DNA of 64,000 bases from Mesostigma viride (lineage: Eukaryota; Streptophyta; Mesostigmatophyceae; Mesostigmatales; Mesostigmataceae), in the NCBI GenBank assembly GCA_009746045.1, contig RPFO01000667.1, positions 5,847,817 to 5,911,816 of the forward strand. The letters are read 5' to 3'. The notes under the pieces are model-generated. The model did not search any database and was not told the DNA's origin. It saw only the letters and a program-made list of their open reading frames with translations. Both the position numbers and the translations under genes were made by a program. This document shows, in pieces, positions 50,348-59,952 of the stretch. The first letter of the stretch is position 1; the number at the start of each line of letters is the position of its first letter.

Positions 50348-51565
50348 CTAGTGCCTAAAACGTTCCCACACCCGATCCGTTATATTTACCTTTTGCGTCC
50401 GCATGTCCTTCATGGGCGGGATCAGTGCTTCCCCCTCCACCTCCCAGCCCTTGAGCACGTCCAGATTGGTGTACTTGAACTTGTCCGCGTCCCTCACCAA
50501 CCCCCTCCACAAATCAAACGCCTCGTCGGTTGTCTCCACGAACTTGCCCTTTTGTGTACCCGCAATCTCGCCAGCTATCGCAGTACTCACTTGCTCGTCA
50601 GAGCCCTCGAAAATCACGGACTTCAACATCTGCGTGTAGTGGTTGCCGTCCAGCACGGCAAACTGCACAAACACGCAAGGCGTCTGGTCTGGAAATTTAC
50701 CCTTAAGGCCGGCATGGTCCGAGATGTTCAAGCTCCCCAGCGCGGATGTCGTCAGGTCAACTACTGCCTCACGCTCAGATTCATTTGACCACTCGGACGG
50801 ATCCAACTCCATGGTGATCAACTCGTCTGAGCAAGCGGCCGCCATGTCCTTCAGGGAGTCCGTCCGGAGAATGGACATGGCTTCCTCGGCCGTTGGCGAA
50901 CGATAGTATCCGAACCTCTGCACGGCACGGTCACTGTCGTCCCCCGTCAGTATTTTAATGTGGTAAGGAACCTTTTCACTCCTCTGCACCCATAAATTGT
51001 AGAGACCTGGATCACGGTCTGCCAGCACCTGCCACGCAAACCGGAAGATCGGCACGGCACATTTTGCTTTTGTCAGACTTGTGCCGGCCCCCACGAACCA
51101 CGGCGCGAGCCCCCTACAATTCCGCACCGTCACCGTCCGGTGCCGCATGAGTTCCGGGAGTTGGCACAAGTTCTCCGTGGGGGCCCGTACTTGAGTCGCA
51201 ATCGCGGACCCCCCCACGATGTCGACATCGTCTGGAACTAGGCGTATCTTCTGCCGCAGATGAAACGCCGCCTGTATGGTGTCAGTTAGATTCTTGTCGT
51301 GCACTTGAGAGGACGGCGCTGGCTCCCAGGAGTCCAAAATGCTGGGCTTCGCATTTCCAGCACGTGTCGTCAGCAGCCCCTTCCTCTCAAAGGTCTTCAC
51401 AATAACCGACCATAAGTCGGTGCCCGGTGCTCGTTGGCGCCAGTCCTCAAAAAATGTTGTGAGATGCGCCACCGCACAGTTATGTTCAATCTTGTAAGCC
51501 CACTTCTCCCGCTCTTCCTCCGTTCTCGGCCTGGACGGACGCCCCTGATCACATGCAAAAAACAT
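50348..51565 (-). CDS. Unknown protein, 405 codons, or an exon of a larger gene
   Basis: Uninterrupted frame from ATG 51565 (MFFACDQGRPSRPRTEEERE) to a stop at 50348. Recognisable segments are EKWAYKIEHNCAVAHLTTFF, LPELMRHRTVTVRNCRGLAP and CVFVQFAVLDGNHYTQMLKS. The DGNH motif faintly recalls ParB-like folds, but that is not enough for a call. Alternatively it is an internal exon 51544-50390, with acceptor GATCAG|GGG and donor AAAAG|GTAAAT, both phase 0, linking 55574 and 49772. A palindrome variant (51595-51607) lies 30-42 bases upstream of the ATG, as for the small genes further right. Confidence 0.6.
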   Translation of the reverse strand: MFFACDQGRPSRPRTEEEREKWAYKIEHNCAVAHLTTFFEDWRQRAPGTDLWSVIVKTFERKGLLTTRAGNAKPSILDSWEPAPSSQVHDKNLTDTIQAAFHLRQKIRLVPDDVDIVGGSAIATQVRAPTENLCQLPELMRHRTVTVRNCRGLAPWFVGAGTSLTKAKCAVPIFRFAWQVLADRDPGLYNLWVQRSEKVPYHIKILTGDDSDRAVQRFGYYRSPTAEEAMSILRTDSLKDMAAACSDELITMELDPSEWSNESEREAVVDLTTSALGSLNISDHAGLKGKFPDQTPCVFVQFAVLDGNHYTQMLKSVIFEGSDEQVSTAIAGEIAGTQKGKFVETTDEAFDLWRGLVRDADKFKYTNLDVLKGWEVEGEALIPPMKDMRTQKVNITDRVWERFRH

Positions 51566-51594
51566 ACAGATAGCCGGAAGGTCAGTACTATGTT

Positions 51595-52152
51595 CCAACG
51601 GCCGTCGCCGGAAAAATAACACCCTAATTTACAGGTTTCAACGGCCGTTGGCGCATGAAAATCACACCCTAATTTCCAGGTTCCAACGGCCGTTGGCGCA
51701 TGAAAATCACACCCTAATTTACAGGTTCCAACGGCCGTTGGCGCATGAAAATCACATCCTATTTTCCAGGTTCCAACGGCCGTTGGCGCGAGAAAAATCA
51801 CACCCTATTTTCCAGGTTCCAACGGCCGTTGGCGCATGAAAATCACACCCTAATTTCCAGGTTCCAACGGCCGTTGGCGCGAGAAAAATGACACCTTCAT
51901 TTCCAGGTTCCAACGGCCGTTGGCGACAGAAAAATAACACCCTAATTTCCAGGTTCCAACGGCCGTTGGCGCATGAAAATCACACCCTAATTTCCAGTTT
52001 CCAACGGCCGTTGGCGCGAGAAAAATGACACCTTCATTTCCAGGTTCCAACGGCCGTTGGCGACAGAAAAATAACACCCTAATTTCCAGGTTCCAACGGC
52101 CGTTGGCGCATGAAAATCACACCCTAATTTTAAGGTTCCGACGGCCGTTGGC
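51595..52152. repeat. 45/46-bp palindrome-bearing repeat, 12-13 copies
   Basis: The same palindrome recurs at 51638, 51683, 51728, 51773, 51819, 51864, 51910, 51956, 52001, 52047, 52093 and 52138, plus a variant at 51595. The period alternates between 45 and 46 according to whether the linker reads CATGAAAATC or GAGAAAAATC. A few palindromes carry one mismatch. The array runs directly into the hexanucleotide satellite. Confidence 0.96.
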
Positions 52153-52164
52153 GCAAGAAAATCA

Positions 52165-53103
52165 AGCAAGAAAAGGACAAGGACAAGGACAAGGACAAGG
52201 ACAAGGACAAGGACAAGGACAAGGACAAGGACAAGGACAAGGACGAGGACAAGGACAAGGACAAGGACAAGGACGAGGACAAGGACAAGGACAAGGCAAG
52301 GACAAGGACAAGGACAAGGACAAGGACAAGGACAAGGACAAGGACAAGGACAAGGACAAGGACAAGGACAAGGACAAGGACAAGGACAAGGACAAGGACA
52401 AGGACAAGGACAAGGACAAGGACAAGGACAAGGACAAGGGCAAGGACAAGGACAAGGACAAGGACAAGGACAAGGACAAGGACAAGGACAAGGACAAGGA
52501 CAAGGACAAGGACAAGGACAAGGACAAGGACAAGGACAAGGACGAGGACGAGGACAAGGACAAGGACAAGGACAAGGACAAGGACGAGGACGAGGACGAG
52601 GACAAGCACAAGGACAAGGACAAGGACAAGGACGAGGACAAGGACGAGGATAAGGACAAGGACAAGGACAAGGACAAGGACAAGGACAAGGACAAGGACA
52701 AGGACAAGGACAAGGACAAGGACAAGGACAAGGACAAGGACAAGGACAAGGACAAGGACAAGGACAAGGACAAGGACAAGGACAAGGACAAGGACAAGGA
52801 CGAGGACAAGGACGAGGACAAGGACAAGGACAAGGACAAGGACAAGGACAAGGACAAGGACAACGTGCTGGCACAAGGACAAGGACAAGGACAAGGACAA
52901 GGACAAGGACAAGGACAAGGACAAGGACAAGGACAAGGACAAGGACAAGGACAAGGACAAGGACAAGGACGAGGACAATGACAAGGACAAGGACAAGGAC
53001 AAGGACAAGGACAAGGACAAGGACAAGGACAAGGACAAGGACAAGGACAAGGACAAGGACAAGGACAAGGACAAGGACAAGGACAAGGACAAGGCCAACG
53101 ACA

Positions 53104-53138
<35 letters not shown>

Positions 53139-55536
53139 AAGGACAAGGACAAGGACAAGGACGAGGACGAGGACGAGGACAAGGACAAGGACAAGGACAA
53201 GGACAAGGACAAGGACAAGGACAAGGACAAGGACAAGGACAAGGACAAGGACAAGGACAAGGACAAGGACGAGGACGAGGACGAGGACAAGGACAAGGAC
53301 AAGGACAAGGACAAGGACAAGGACAAGGACAAGGACAAGGACAAGGACAAGGACAAGGGCAAGGACAAGGACAAGGACAAGGACAAGGACAAGGACAAGG
53401 ACAAGGACAAGGACGAGGACGAGGACGAGGACAAGGACAAGGACAAGGACAAGGACAAGGACAAGGACAACGGCTGGCACAAGGACAAGGACAAGGACAA
53501 GGACAAGGACAAGGACAAGGACAAGGCCAACGACAAGGCCGAGGCCGAGGACGAGGACGAGGACGAGGACAAGGACAAGGACAAGGACAAGGACGAGGAC
53601 GAGGACAAGGACAAGGACAAGGACAAGGACAAGGACAAGGACAAGGACAAGGACAAGGACAAGGACAAGGACAAGGACAAGGACAAGGACAAGGACGAGG
53701 ACGAGGACAAGGACAAGGACAAGGACAAGGACAAGGACAAGGACAAGGACAAGGACAAGGACAAGGACAAGGACAAGGACAAGGACAAGGACAAGGACAA
53801 GGACAAGGACAAGGACAAGGACAAGGACGAGGACGAGGACAAGGACAAGGACAAGGACAAGGACAAGGACAAGGACAAGGACAAGGACAAGGACAAGGAC
53901 AAGGACAAGGACAAGGACAAGGACAAGGACAAGGACAAGGACAAGGACAAGGACAAGGACAAGGACAAGGACAAGGACAAGGACAAGGACGAGGACAAGG
54001 ACAAGGACAAGGACAAGGACAAGGACAAGGACAAGGACAAGGACAAGGACAAGGACAAGGACAAGGACAAGGACAAGGACAAGGACAAGGACAAGGACAA
54101 GGACAACGTGCTGGACAAGGACAAGGACAAGGACAAGGACAAGGACAAGGACAAGGACAAGGACAAGGACAAGGACAAGGACAAGGACAAGGACAAGGAC
54201 AAGGACAAGGACAAGGACAAGGACAAGGACAAGGACAAGGACAAGGACAAGGACAAGGACAAGGACAAGGACAAGGACAAGGACAAGGACAAGGACAAGG
54301 ACAAGGACAAGGACAAGGACAAGGACAAGGACAAGGACAAGGACAAGGACAAGGACAAGGACAAGGACAAGGACAAGGACAAGGACAAGGACAAGGACAA
54401 GGACAAGGACAAGGACAAGGACAAGGACAAGGACAAGGACAAGGACAAGGACAAGGACAAGGACAAGGACAAGGACAAGGACAAGGACAAGGACAAGGAC
54501 AAGGACAAGGACAAGGACAAGGACAAGGACAAGGACAAGGACAAGGACAAGGACAAGGACAAGGACAAGGACAAGGACAAGGACAAGGACAAGGACAAGG
54601 ACAAGGACAAGGACAAGGACAAGGAAGGACAAGGACAAGGACAAGGACAAGGACAAGGACAAGGACAAGGACAAGGACAAGGACAAGGACAAGGACAAGG
54701 ACAAGGACAAGGACAAGGACAAGGACAAGGACAAGGACAAGGACAAGGACAAGGACAAGGACAAGGACAAGGACAAGGACAAGGACAAGGACAAGGACAA
54801 GGACAAGGACAAGGACAAGGACAAGGACAAGGACAAGGACAAGGACAAGGACAAGGACAAGGACAAGGACAAGGACAAGGACAAGGACAAGGACAAGGAC
54901 AAGGACAAGGACAAGGACAAGGACAAGGACAAGGACAAGGACAAGGACAAGGACAAGGACAAGGACAAGGACAAGGACAAGGACAAGGACAAGGACAAGG
55001 ACAAGGACAAGGACAAGGACAAGGACAAGGACAAGGACAAGGACAAGGACAAGGACAAGGACAAGGACAAGGACAAGGACAAGGACAAGGACAAGGACAA
55101 GGACAAGGACAAGGACAAGGACAAGGACAAGGACAAGGACAAGGACAAGGACAAGGACAAGGACAAGGACAAGGACAAGGACAAGGACAAGGACAAGGAC
55201 AAGGACAAGGACAAGGACAAGGACAAGGACAAGGACAAGGACAAGGACAAGGACAAGGACAAGGACAAGGACAAGGACAAGGACAAGGACAAGGACAAGG
55301 ACAAGGACAAGGACAAGGACAAGGACAAGGACAAGGACAAGGACAAGGACAAGGACAAGGACAAGGACAAGGACAAGGACAAGGACAAGGACAAGGACAA
55401 GGACAAGGACAAGGACAAGGACAAGGACAAGGACAAGGACAAGGACAAGGACAAGGACAAGGACAAGGACAAGGACAAGGACAAGGACAAGGACAAGGAC
55501 AAGGACAAGGACAAGGACAAGGACAAGGACAAGGAT
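52165..55536. repeat. 3.4-kb (AAGGAC)n hexanucleotide satellite
   Basis: About 560 units of AAGGAC, with GAGGAC variants clustered between 52.2 and 54.0 kb. The right 1.4 kb is almost pure. Rare interruptions occur at about 52862 and 54107 (CGTGCTGG), 53470, and a one-unit slip at 54625. AAGGAC has no stop codon in any of six frames, so frames of 230 to 1317 codons span it. None is supported as a gene. Both edges carry the GGCGCAAGAAAATCA linker of the 46-bp repeat, so the satellite arose inside one repeat copy. Confidence 0.98.
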
Positions 55537-55573
55537 GGCGCAAGAAAATCACATCCTTGTGCGTAACACCTAC

Positions 55574-55873
55574 CCGGACAGCTGGCAGTGTGTGGTGGGT
55601 TGCTTTTCCAGTTGCTGCCGTCGCGGCATCGGAACCCGATGACCCAGAAGCCGCCGATTTCCTCCGCTCCTTCGCCGCCTTTGCTGCATGAGCGCCGCGC
55701 GCCTGTTGCCCCGACGATGGTGCGGGGGGAGGGGGCATTTGCTGTGCTGCCGCTGCAGCTTCCGACGGCGCGGAAGGGCCGGCGGCGGGAGGGGGCAACA
55801 CCGGTGGCGGCGGAGAGCCCGGCGGCGGGGGCGCCGGCGGAGGGGAACGCGGGTGGTTGTGCGTACAAGCACG
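55574..55873 (-). CDS. Pro/Ala-rich exon upstream of the satellite
   Basis: One hundred codons between a GTGTCACAG acceptor and a CCGG|GTAGGT donor, both phase 0. The frame is also open back to ATG 56008 without splicing. Sequence is Pro-rich (SPPPAPPPPGSPPPP), then Ala/Ser-rich with HAAKAAKERRKSAAS. It could be the N-terminus of the unknown gene continuing at 51544, across an intron of 4 kb that holds the satellite and palindrome array. Low complexity prevents a family call. Confidence 0.45.
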
Positions 55874-56040
55874 CTGTGACACGCAGACGACAAAGAAGAA
55901 ATCCGCCGAATATGTTAGCAAGCGGTGCGGTGCAGCACACACACCTGACAAAGCTAATAGGTCAACCCTTAAAACCGTGTCCAACTGCCCGCTATAAAAA
56001 CCGGGCAATGGTCACTTTCCATGATAATGTCCACAAACCA

Positions 56041-56399
56041 ACCTAATAGTTAGTTATGGTCCATTATAGGACACAAGCACACACATATATTCACCACCTT
56101 GGGGGTCATGTCATTGGTCATATTGCAATGTCCTATGGGTGCCAAATATAGCACCCCCTGACAGAAAGGAAGCTAGTAAAGGGCTCATGAACACCAAGGT
56201 TGCATGTGGAGGAGCAGGGACCCAGCTGCAAGCTCTAACAATAAATGCCCACTACAAATAGCGGACAGTTTGGTTTGTGACACCTGCTAGCATTACAAAG
56301 CTCAATTCTCATCCCGTAGCAACAAAAATGTAATGTCCGCTGTAAATATCACTCAAAACGGCTAAAGGGTTAAAACGAAGTTGTAGTTGTTTTGCGGCA
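56041..56399. other. Short intergenic stretch
   Basis: No gene seen. Contains TATA-like ACATATAT and several CCATTATAGGAC-type words without clear meaning. Confidence 0.4.
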
Positions 56400-56512
56400 T
56401 CAAGTTTCAAAGTACGTACTGGGATACCCTTCGCCAGCCTGCTTGGCATCCAGGATAAGATCTTGGAACCAGTAAGGGGGCTTCGCTTGCTGCGGCAGAT
56501 GGTGCAATCCAT
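56400..56512 (-). CDS. Small Cys-motif ORF, possibly one base short
   Basis: From ATG 56512, six bases after a GCGCGCAG, the frame reads MDCTICRSKRS. If one base is added at the five-base run 56476-56480 it continues PPYWFQDLILDAKQAGEGYP and stops at 56400 after about 37 residues. The Met-x-Cys-x2-Cys start resembles the knuckle genes at 57.8-60.7 kb. It could be a remnant or the first exon of such a gene. Confidence 0.35.
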
Positions 56513-56544
56513 TGTGATCTGCGCGCAAAACATACACAAACAAC

Positions 56545-56940
56545 CAAACCCTCATAGGTTGAGCAATCCACAAAATCATGCCATTACTGTAACAACATGG
56601 GCAAAGCATACACAAACGAACAACCATCATAGATTGAGCTAACAATCCAGAAAATCATGCCATTACTGTAACAACATGGGCAAAGCATACACAAACGAAC
56701 AACCATCATAGATTGAGCTAGCAATCCACAACATTATGCCATTACTGTAACAACATGGGCAAAGCATACACAAACGAACAACCATCATAGATTGAGCTAG
56801 CAATCCACAACATCATGCCATTACTGTAACAACATGGGCAAAGCATACACAAACGAACAACCATCATAGATAGAGCAATCCACAACATCATGCCATTAAT
56901 GTAATAACATGGGCAAAACATACACAAACAAATAGCCATG
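56545..56940 (-). repeat. 79-bp tandem repeat, five copies
   Basis: Units start with CCATTACTGTAACAACATGG at 56581, 56660, 56739, 56818 and (shorter, variant) 56892. Read on the minus strand each unit ends in GTTTGTGTATGCTTTGC. The sequence just before the small Cys-motif ORF ends the same way (GTTTGTGTATGTTTTGCGCG then CAG). This is again a multiplied acceptor-proximal segment. Confidence 0.85.
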
Positions 56941-57094
56941 ATAGGGCATTAAGAGAATAGCCATGATTGGGGCAATAAGAGAATTTTTTTGTTCAATTCA
57001 ATGATCACAATTTATGCACACAGTCGATGCATTCATAAATGAGGCAGGTTCTTCCGAAAATTGGCTCCGTCGTAGAGTGTCAACGGCCAACTTG

Positions 57095-57530
57095 CAAACA
57101 CGCACGTTACATGATATACATCCTAGTCATTATGGTCCTATACAAACGCCAGAAGGGCCGAATACCGGTTTAATTGGATCTTTAGCTACGCATAGTAAAG
57201 TAAATGAATATGTTTTCTTGTCCTTTTTATACATTACAAAAAAATCAAGTAATTAAAAGTGAAATACCTATTTTTATACCTCCACATCAACAAGATCAAT
57301 TTAAATTCGCCCCAGAATATTTATTACTTTCTTGTTACTCTAGTGTTGAAAATAATTATGTTCATGTGCGATATAAACCAGAATTTAGTAGTAAAGCAGA
57401 AGAAGTCGATTATTTGGGGATTTCTCCAACGCAAGCTTCAATAGCTACTTCATTTATTCCCTTGGTGGAACATGATGATGCAATCCGAGCATTAATGGGT
57501 TGTAATATGCAAAGACAAGCAGTTCCATGA
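57095..57530 (+). pseudogene. rpoB: Nuclear plastid DNA: degraded fragment of plastid rpoB
   Basis: The AT-rich stretch encodes [17 protein letters not shown] and [13 protein letters not shown]. After a frame break it continues [40 protein letters not shown], then [19 protein letters not shown]. These are conserved parts of the beta subunit of plastid-encoded RNA polymerase. Three residues normally between HYG and PI (usually RIC) are missing, a 9-base deletion. A second deletion near 57208 shifts the frame. Codon use is plastid-like and unlike the surrounding DNA. It is therefore a plastid insertion into the nucleus, not a working gene. Confidence 0.92.
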
Positions 57531-57766
57531 CACCAAGGTTGAGACTTACATGCATGGGACAAGAAAAACCTCGTTGCAAGGGTTGAAACAATAACGAAAT
57601 TGTATGACCACAGACACATAAAATGGAAGGCTTGCTCAGTATTATTATTTACCCATCAATCAATTTTAAAGGCAAGGAAATGTTGAAATACGGAAGACCG
57701 TCCCAAGTTCGCCAGCATTAACAAAAGCATTTCTGTGACAAGAACAGTGGGCGACCATTCCCATTA
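57531..57766. other. Flank of plastid insertion, no gene seen
   Basis: Nothing recognisable between the rpoB fragment and the stop codon of the next gene. Confidence 0.4.
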
Positions 57767-58544
57767 TTATCTTTTCCTCTTTTGTTTCTTCCCCTTCCCG
57801 GACTCGCATGCATAAGCGACGTCCGCCATCCCCAAACGATGCAAAATTTTGTTGGAGCTCTGCATCTTCTCCAACAGTTCTTGATCCGATTCCTCCTTTG
57901 CACGACGCGCTTCCTCTGCCTTCGCCTTTGCGGCCTCCACATCTGCATCTATATCCGCCTTCACCACCATCCTGATCAAACGGTCCCGCTCCTCAGGCCT
58001 CTCGGCAGTCCCACCGGCTCTGCGGCAAGAAGAGCCTCCAAAATATCCTTGTGCAGTCTTTGTGCTTCCACAAATCCTATGCGTCATCAAGGTGTACGCG
58101 CATTCACGCGCCACACCCTGCAAGGAATCCCCCATGGTAACGTTAAGCCCATGAGCAAACCCGTACGCGCTGTCCCCCTCTGCAAAATCTCGAGTCCCTG
58201 CCTGTCGAGGCGCACCAGCTCAACTTTCCGTTCCCCAGTGTGCGTTGCCGTGAAGTGGAGGACCGAGCGTGTCATTCCGGTCTTCCCCATCAACATCTGC
58301 AAACTTGCTACGTATGCGATCCCACGAGCGCACACGTCCTCCAACTTCTCGGCAAAAGGTAGATGTGTCTTGCAATACACATCCAATCCCTCCAGTGGTC
58401 TATCACATCTAAGAAATCCACACCCCCCGTATGGATCCTTGGCATTTGGTACTCGAGGTCGTGCGCTTGTAGGAACTTGTAATGTTCCGCGCACAGTCCC
58501 TCGACCCTTACGGGCTCCGTACAGATTTTGCATTTCGTTGCCAT
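57767..58544 (-). CDS. Double Cys/His-knuckle protein with basic coiled-coil tail
   Basis: From ATG 58544, directly after TTGCGCAG, the protein begins MATKCKICTEPVRVEGLCAE. This knuckle is C5-x2-C8-x9-C18-x2-H21. A second knuckle CGFLRCDRPLEGLDVYCKTH (C-x4-C-x10-C-x2-H) follows. The C-terminus is helical and ends KGKKQKRKR. The frame holds only if one G is added at each of two runs (58423-58428 and 58174-58178). The joins then read IHTGGCGFLRC and LQRGDSAYGFAHGLN. About 260 residues. Probably zinc-binding. Function unknown. No palindrome lies close upstream. Confidence 0.65.
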
Positions 58545-58770
58545 CTGCGCAATTGCCATGAGTCCCATACAGCAGCCATTGTATAACAGGGGCAATAAGG
58601 ACCGTCAGAACCCCCTCTGGCGTCTTTCTCACACAATTCTCAATCTAGTCTTTTTGTGCAATAATTGTTGGTTCAAAGAAGGTCCGTTCAAAGAAGTTTT
58701 ATGAGACAAAATAAATTAGTTTCAATTACACGCATCAGATTAATCAAATCATATTTTCTCCCTCTCTTTC

Positions 58771-59352
58771 TTACTGAGCAATTCTGTCCATCCTGCCCCT
58801 CTTTGCCGGCTTCTCATCAATCTCCTCATCAAAATCACACACACGTCTAATCTGCTGTCTAATCTGCTCTACCAACCCCCCCTTGCGCATCAGGTCTTTC
58901 ACCTCCCCCTTCAAGAGCGCTGTCACGAGTCGCGCGCACTCATACGCGGACTCCGTGGCCATGTCCCTTCCCATATCATGCCACACTTTGGCCGTTGGAC
59001 AGTCGGGATGGTCTCCCATGTAAGCCCACACATGCCTTGGCGGCTTGTCCTCTCCGCCTATCCCCTCTCCAGGTCGCATCTGTCCCACCTCCTCTATCAC
59101 CCACTCTGCATCACGCAGCATGAATCGAGGCTTCTTGTCAACATAGTACAAGACCAAAACCATGTTGTTGGGCCAAGGCTTCCACTTTTTCGTCACGATG
59201 TGACGGTCAATCGTCATCAGCCCGCTCTCGATTTCGGCAAACAACGCCCCCCATACGTCAGAATGCTTGGGACAGAACCACTCGCTGTCCGTCGGCATTC
59301 CTTCCCATTGACAATCCGGATGTTCGCATCGAATGGGTCCATCTGTGCACAT
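58771..59352 (-). CDS. Cys/His-knuckle protein, 193 residues, intact
   Basis: Complete frame from ATG 59352 to TAA. A knuckle near the N-terminus is C9-x4-C14-x12-C27-x2-H30 (CEHPDC ... WFCPKH). The middle contains VLVLYYVDKKPRFMLRDAEW. The C-terminus is helical and charged. The palindrome at 59396-59410 lies 44-58 bases upstream of the ATG. No family match is known to me. The knuckle spacing recalls short zinc knuckles of plant and protist proteins. Confidence 0.72.
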   Translation of the reverse strand: MCTDGPIRCEHPDCQWEGMPTDSEWFCPKHSDVWGALFAEIESGLMTIDRHIVTKKWKPWPNNMVLVLYYVDKKPRFMLRDAEWVIEEVGQMRPGEGIGGEDKPPRHVWAYMGDHPDCPTAKVWHDMGRDMATESAYECARLVTALLKGEVKDLMRKGGLVEQIRQQIRRVCDFDEEIDEKPAKRGRMDRIAQ

Positions 59353-59395
59353 CGATATTTTTTACACCACCCGCAAACGCACGCATTCAGCAGGG

Positions 59396-59410
59396 TCAAC
59401 GGCCGTTGGC
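59396..59410. promoter_or_regulatory. Palindrome TCAACGGCCGTTGGC upstream of gene 59352
   Basis: Centred about 51 bases upstream of the ATG at 59352. A second full copy lies at 59431-59444. Confidence 0.6.
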
Positions 59411-59536
59411 CCTGTTAAATTCCACACATCCCAACGGCCGTTGGCCTTAGACGCACAAAACTTGACACCATCAGGCGATTTTTTCCAAATGATTCTTCTT
59501 TATTAAATAAATTTACATTCATCCTAAAATCACATT

Positions 59537-59881
59537 CTAGTCAACATCCTCCCCATCTTTAGTGGGTTGCATTCGACCCCAATTGTCGTTCATAAAACTG
59601 ACCAAAACATGAGCCGGAGTCCCCACATCCTCCTCACGCCTCAATTTACGCAATACACCTTTAGCAATTCCACCATACCCATCAACCTCCGACATCATCA
59701 TGCCCACGCCATCAAGACGTTCAGCGTGCAATTGCCCGTCCTCTTCGAGAACCAGATCGGGCAGGTCTTCCAGTTCGGCCTCCACAATCTCTATCAGGTT
59801 TTCCTTTGTAGTCTCCCCCCCTTCCTTTCCTTCTTTTCCGCACTCCATCCTACACCCTGCCCCTGCACAACCGACGTCCAT
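59537..59881 (-). CDS. Small acidic protein, 114 residues
   Basis: ATG 59881 to stop 59537. Begins MDVGCAGAGCRMECGKEGKE, with three cysteines. It continues as an acidic helix (LIEIVEAELEDLPDLVLEED) and ends GRMQPTKDGEDVD. It lacks the histidine of the neighbouring knuckles. The palindrome at 59926-59939 is 45-58 bases upstream. Function unknown. Confidence 0.6.
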   Translation of the reverse strand: MDVGCAGAGCRMECGKEGKEGGETTKENLIEIVEAELEDLPDLVLEEDGQLHAERLDGVGMMMSEVDGYGGIAKGVLRKLRREEDVGTPAHVLVSFMNDNWGRMQPTKDGEDVD

Positions 59882-59925
59882 GGCAAGTTAAGAAACGGAC
59901 TCAGCTCACAGGACATTTTGCAAGT

Positions 59926-59939
59926 CCAACGGCCGTTGG
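59926..59939. promoter_or_regulatory. Palindrome CCAACGGCCGTTGG upstream of gene 59881
   Basis: Lies 45-58 bases before ATG 59881 and 14 bases beyond the stop codon of the preceding gene, which ends at 59953. Confidence 0.6.
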
Positions 59940-59952
59940 CGACCAAAAACAC

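Noticed and set aside
50348-51565. ParB-like nuclease call from the DGNH motif
   Set aside because: A four-residue motif without the other ParB boxes is not enough.
49903-52152. CRISPR-like array
   Set aside because: Units are 46 bp with near-identical linkers, not unique spacers, the repeat is a perfect palindrome, and the DNA is eukaryotic.
51987-56008. Frames of about 1300 codons on the minus strand and 862 or 527 codons on the + strand
   Set aside because: They exist because the AAGGAC satellite has no stop codon in any frame. Only the short non-repeat part at 55574-55873 looks like a real exon.
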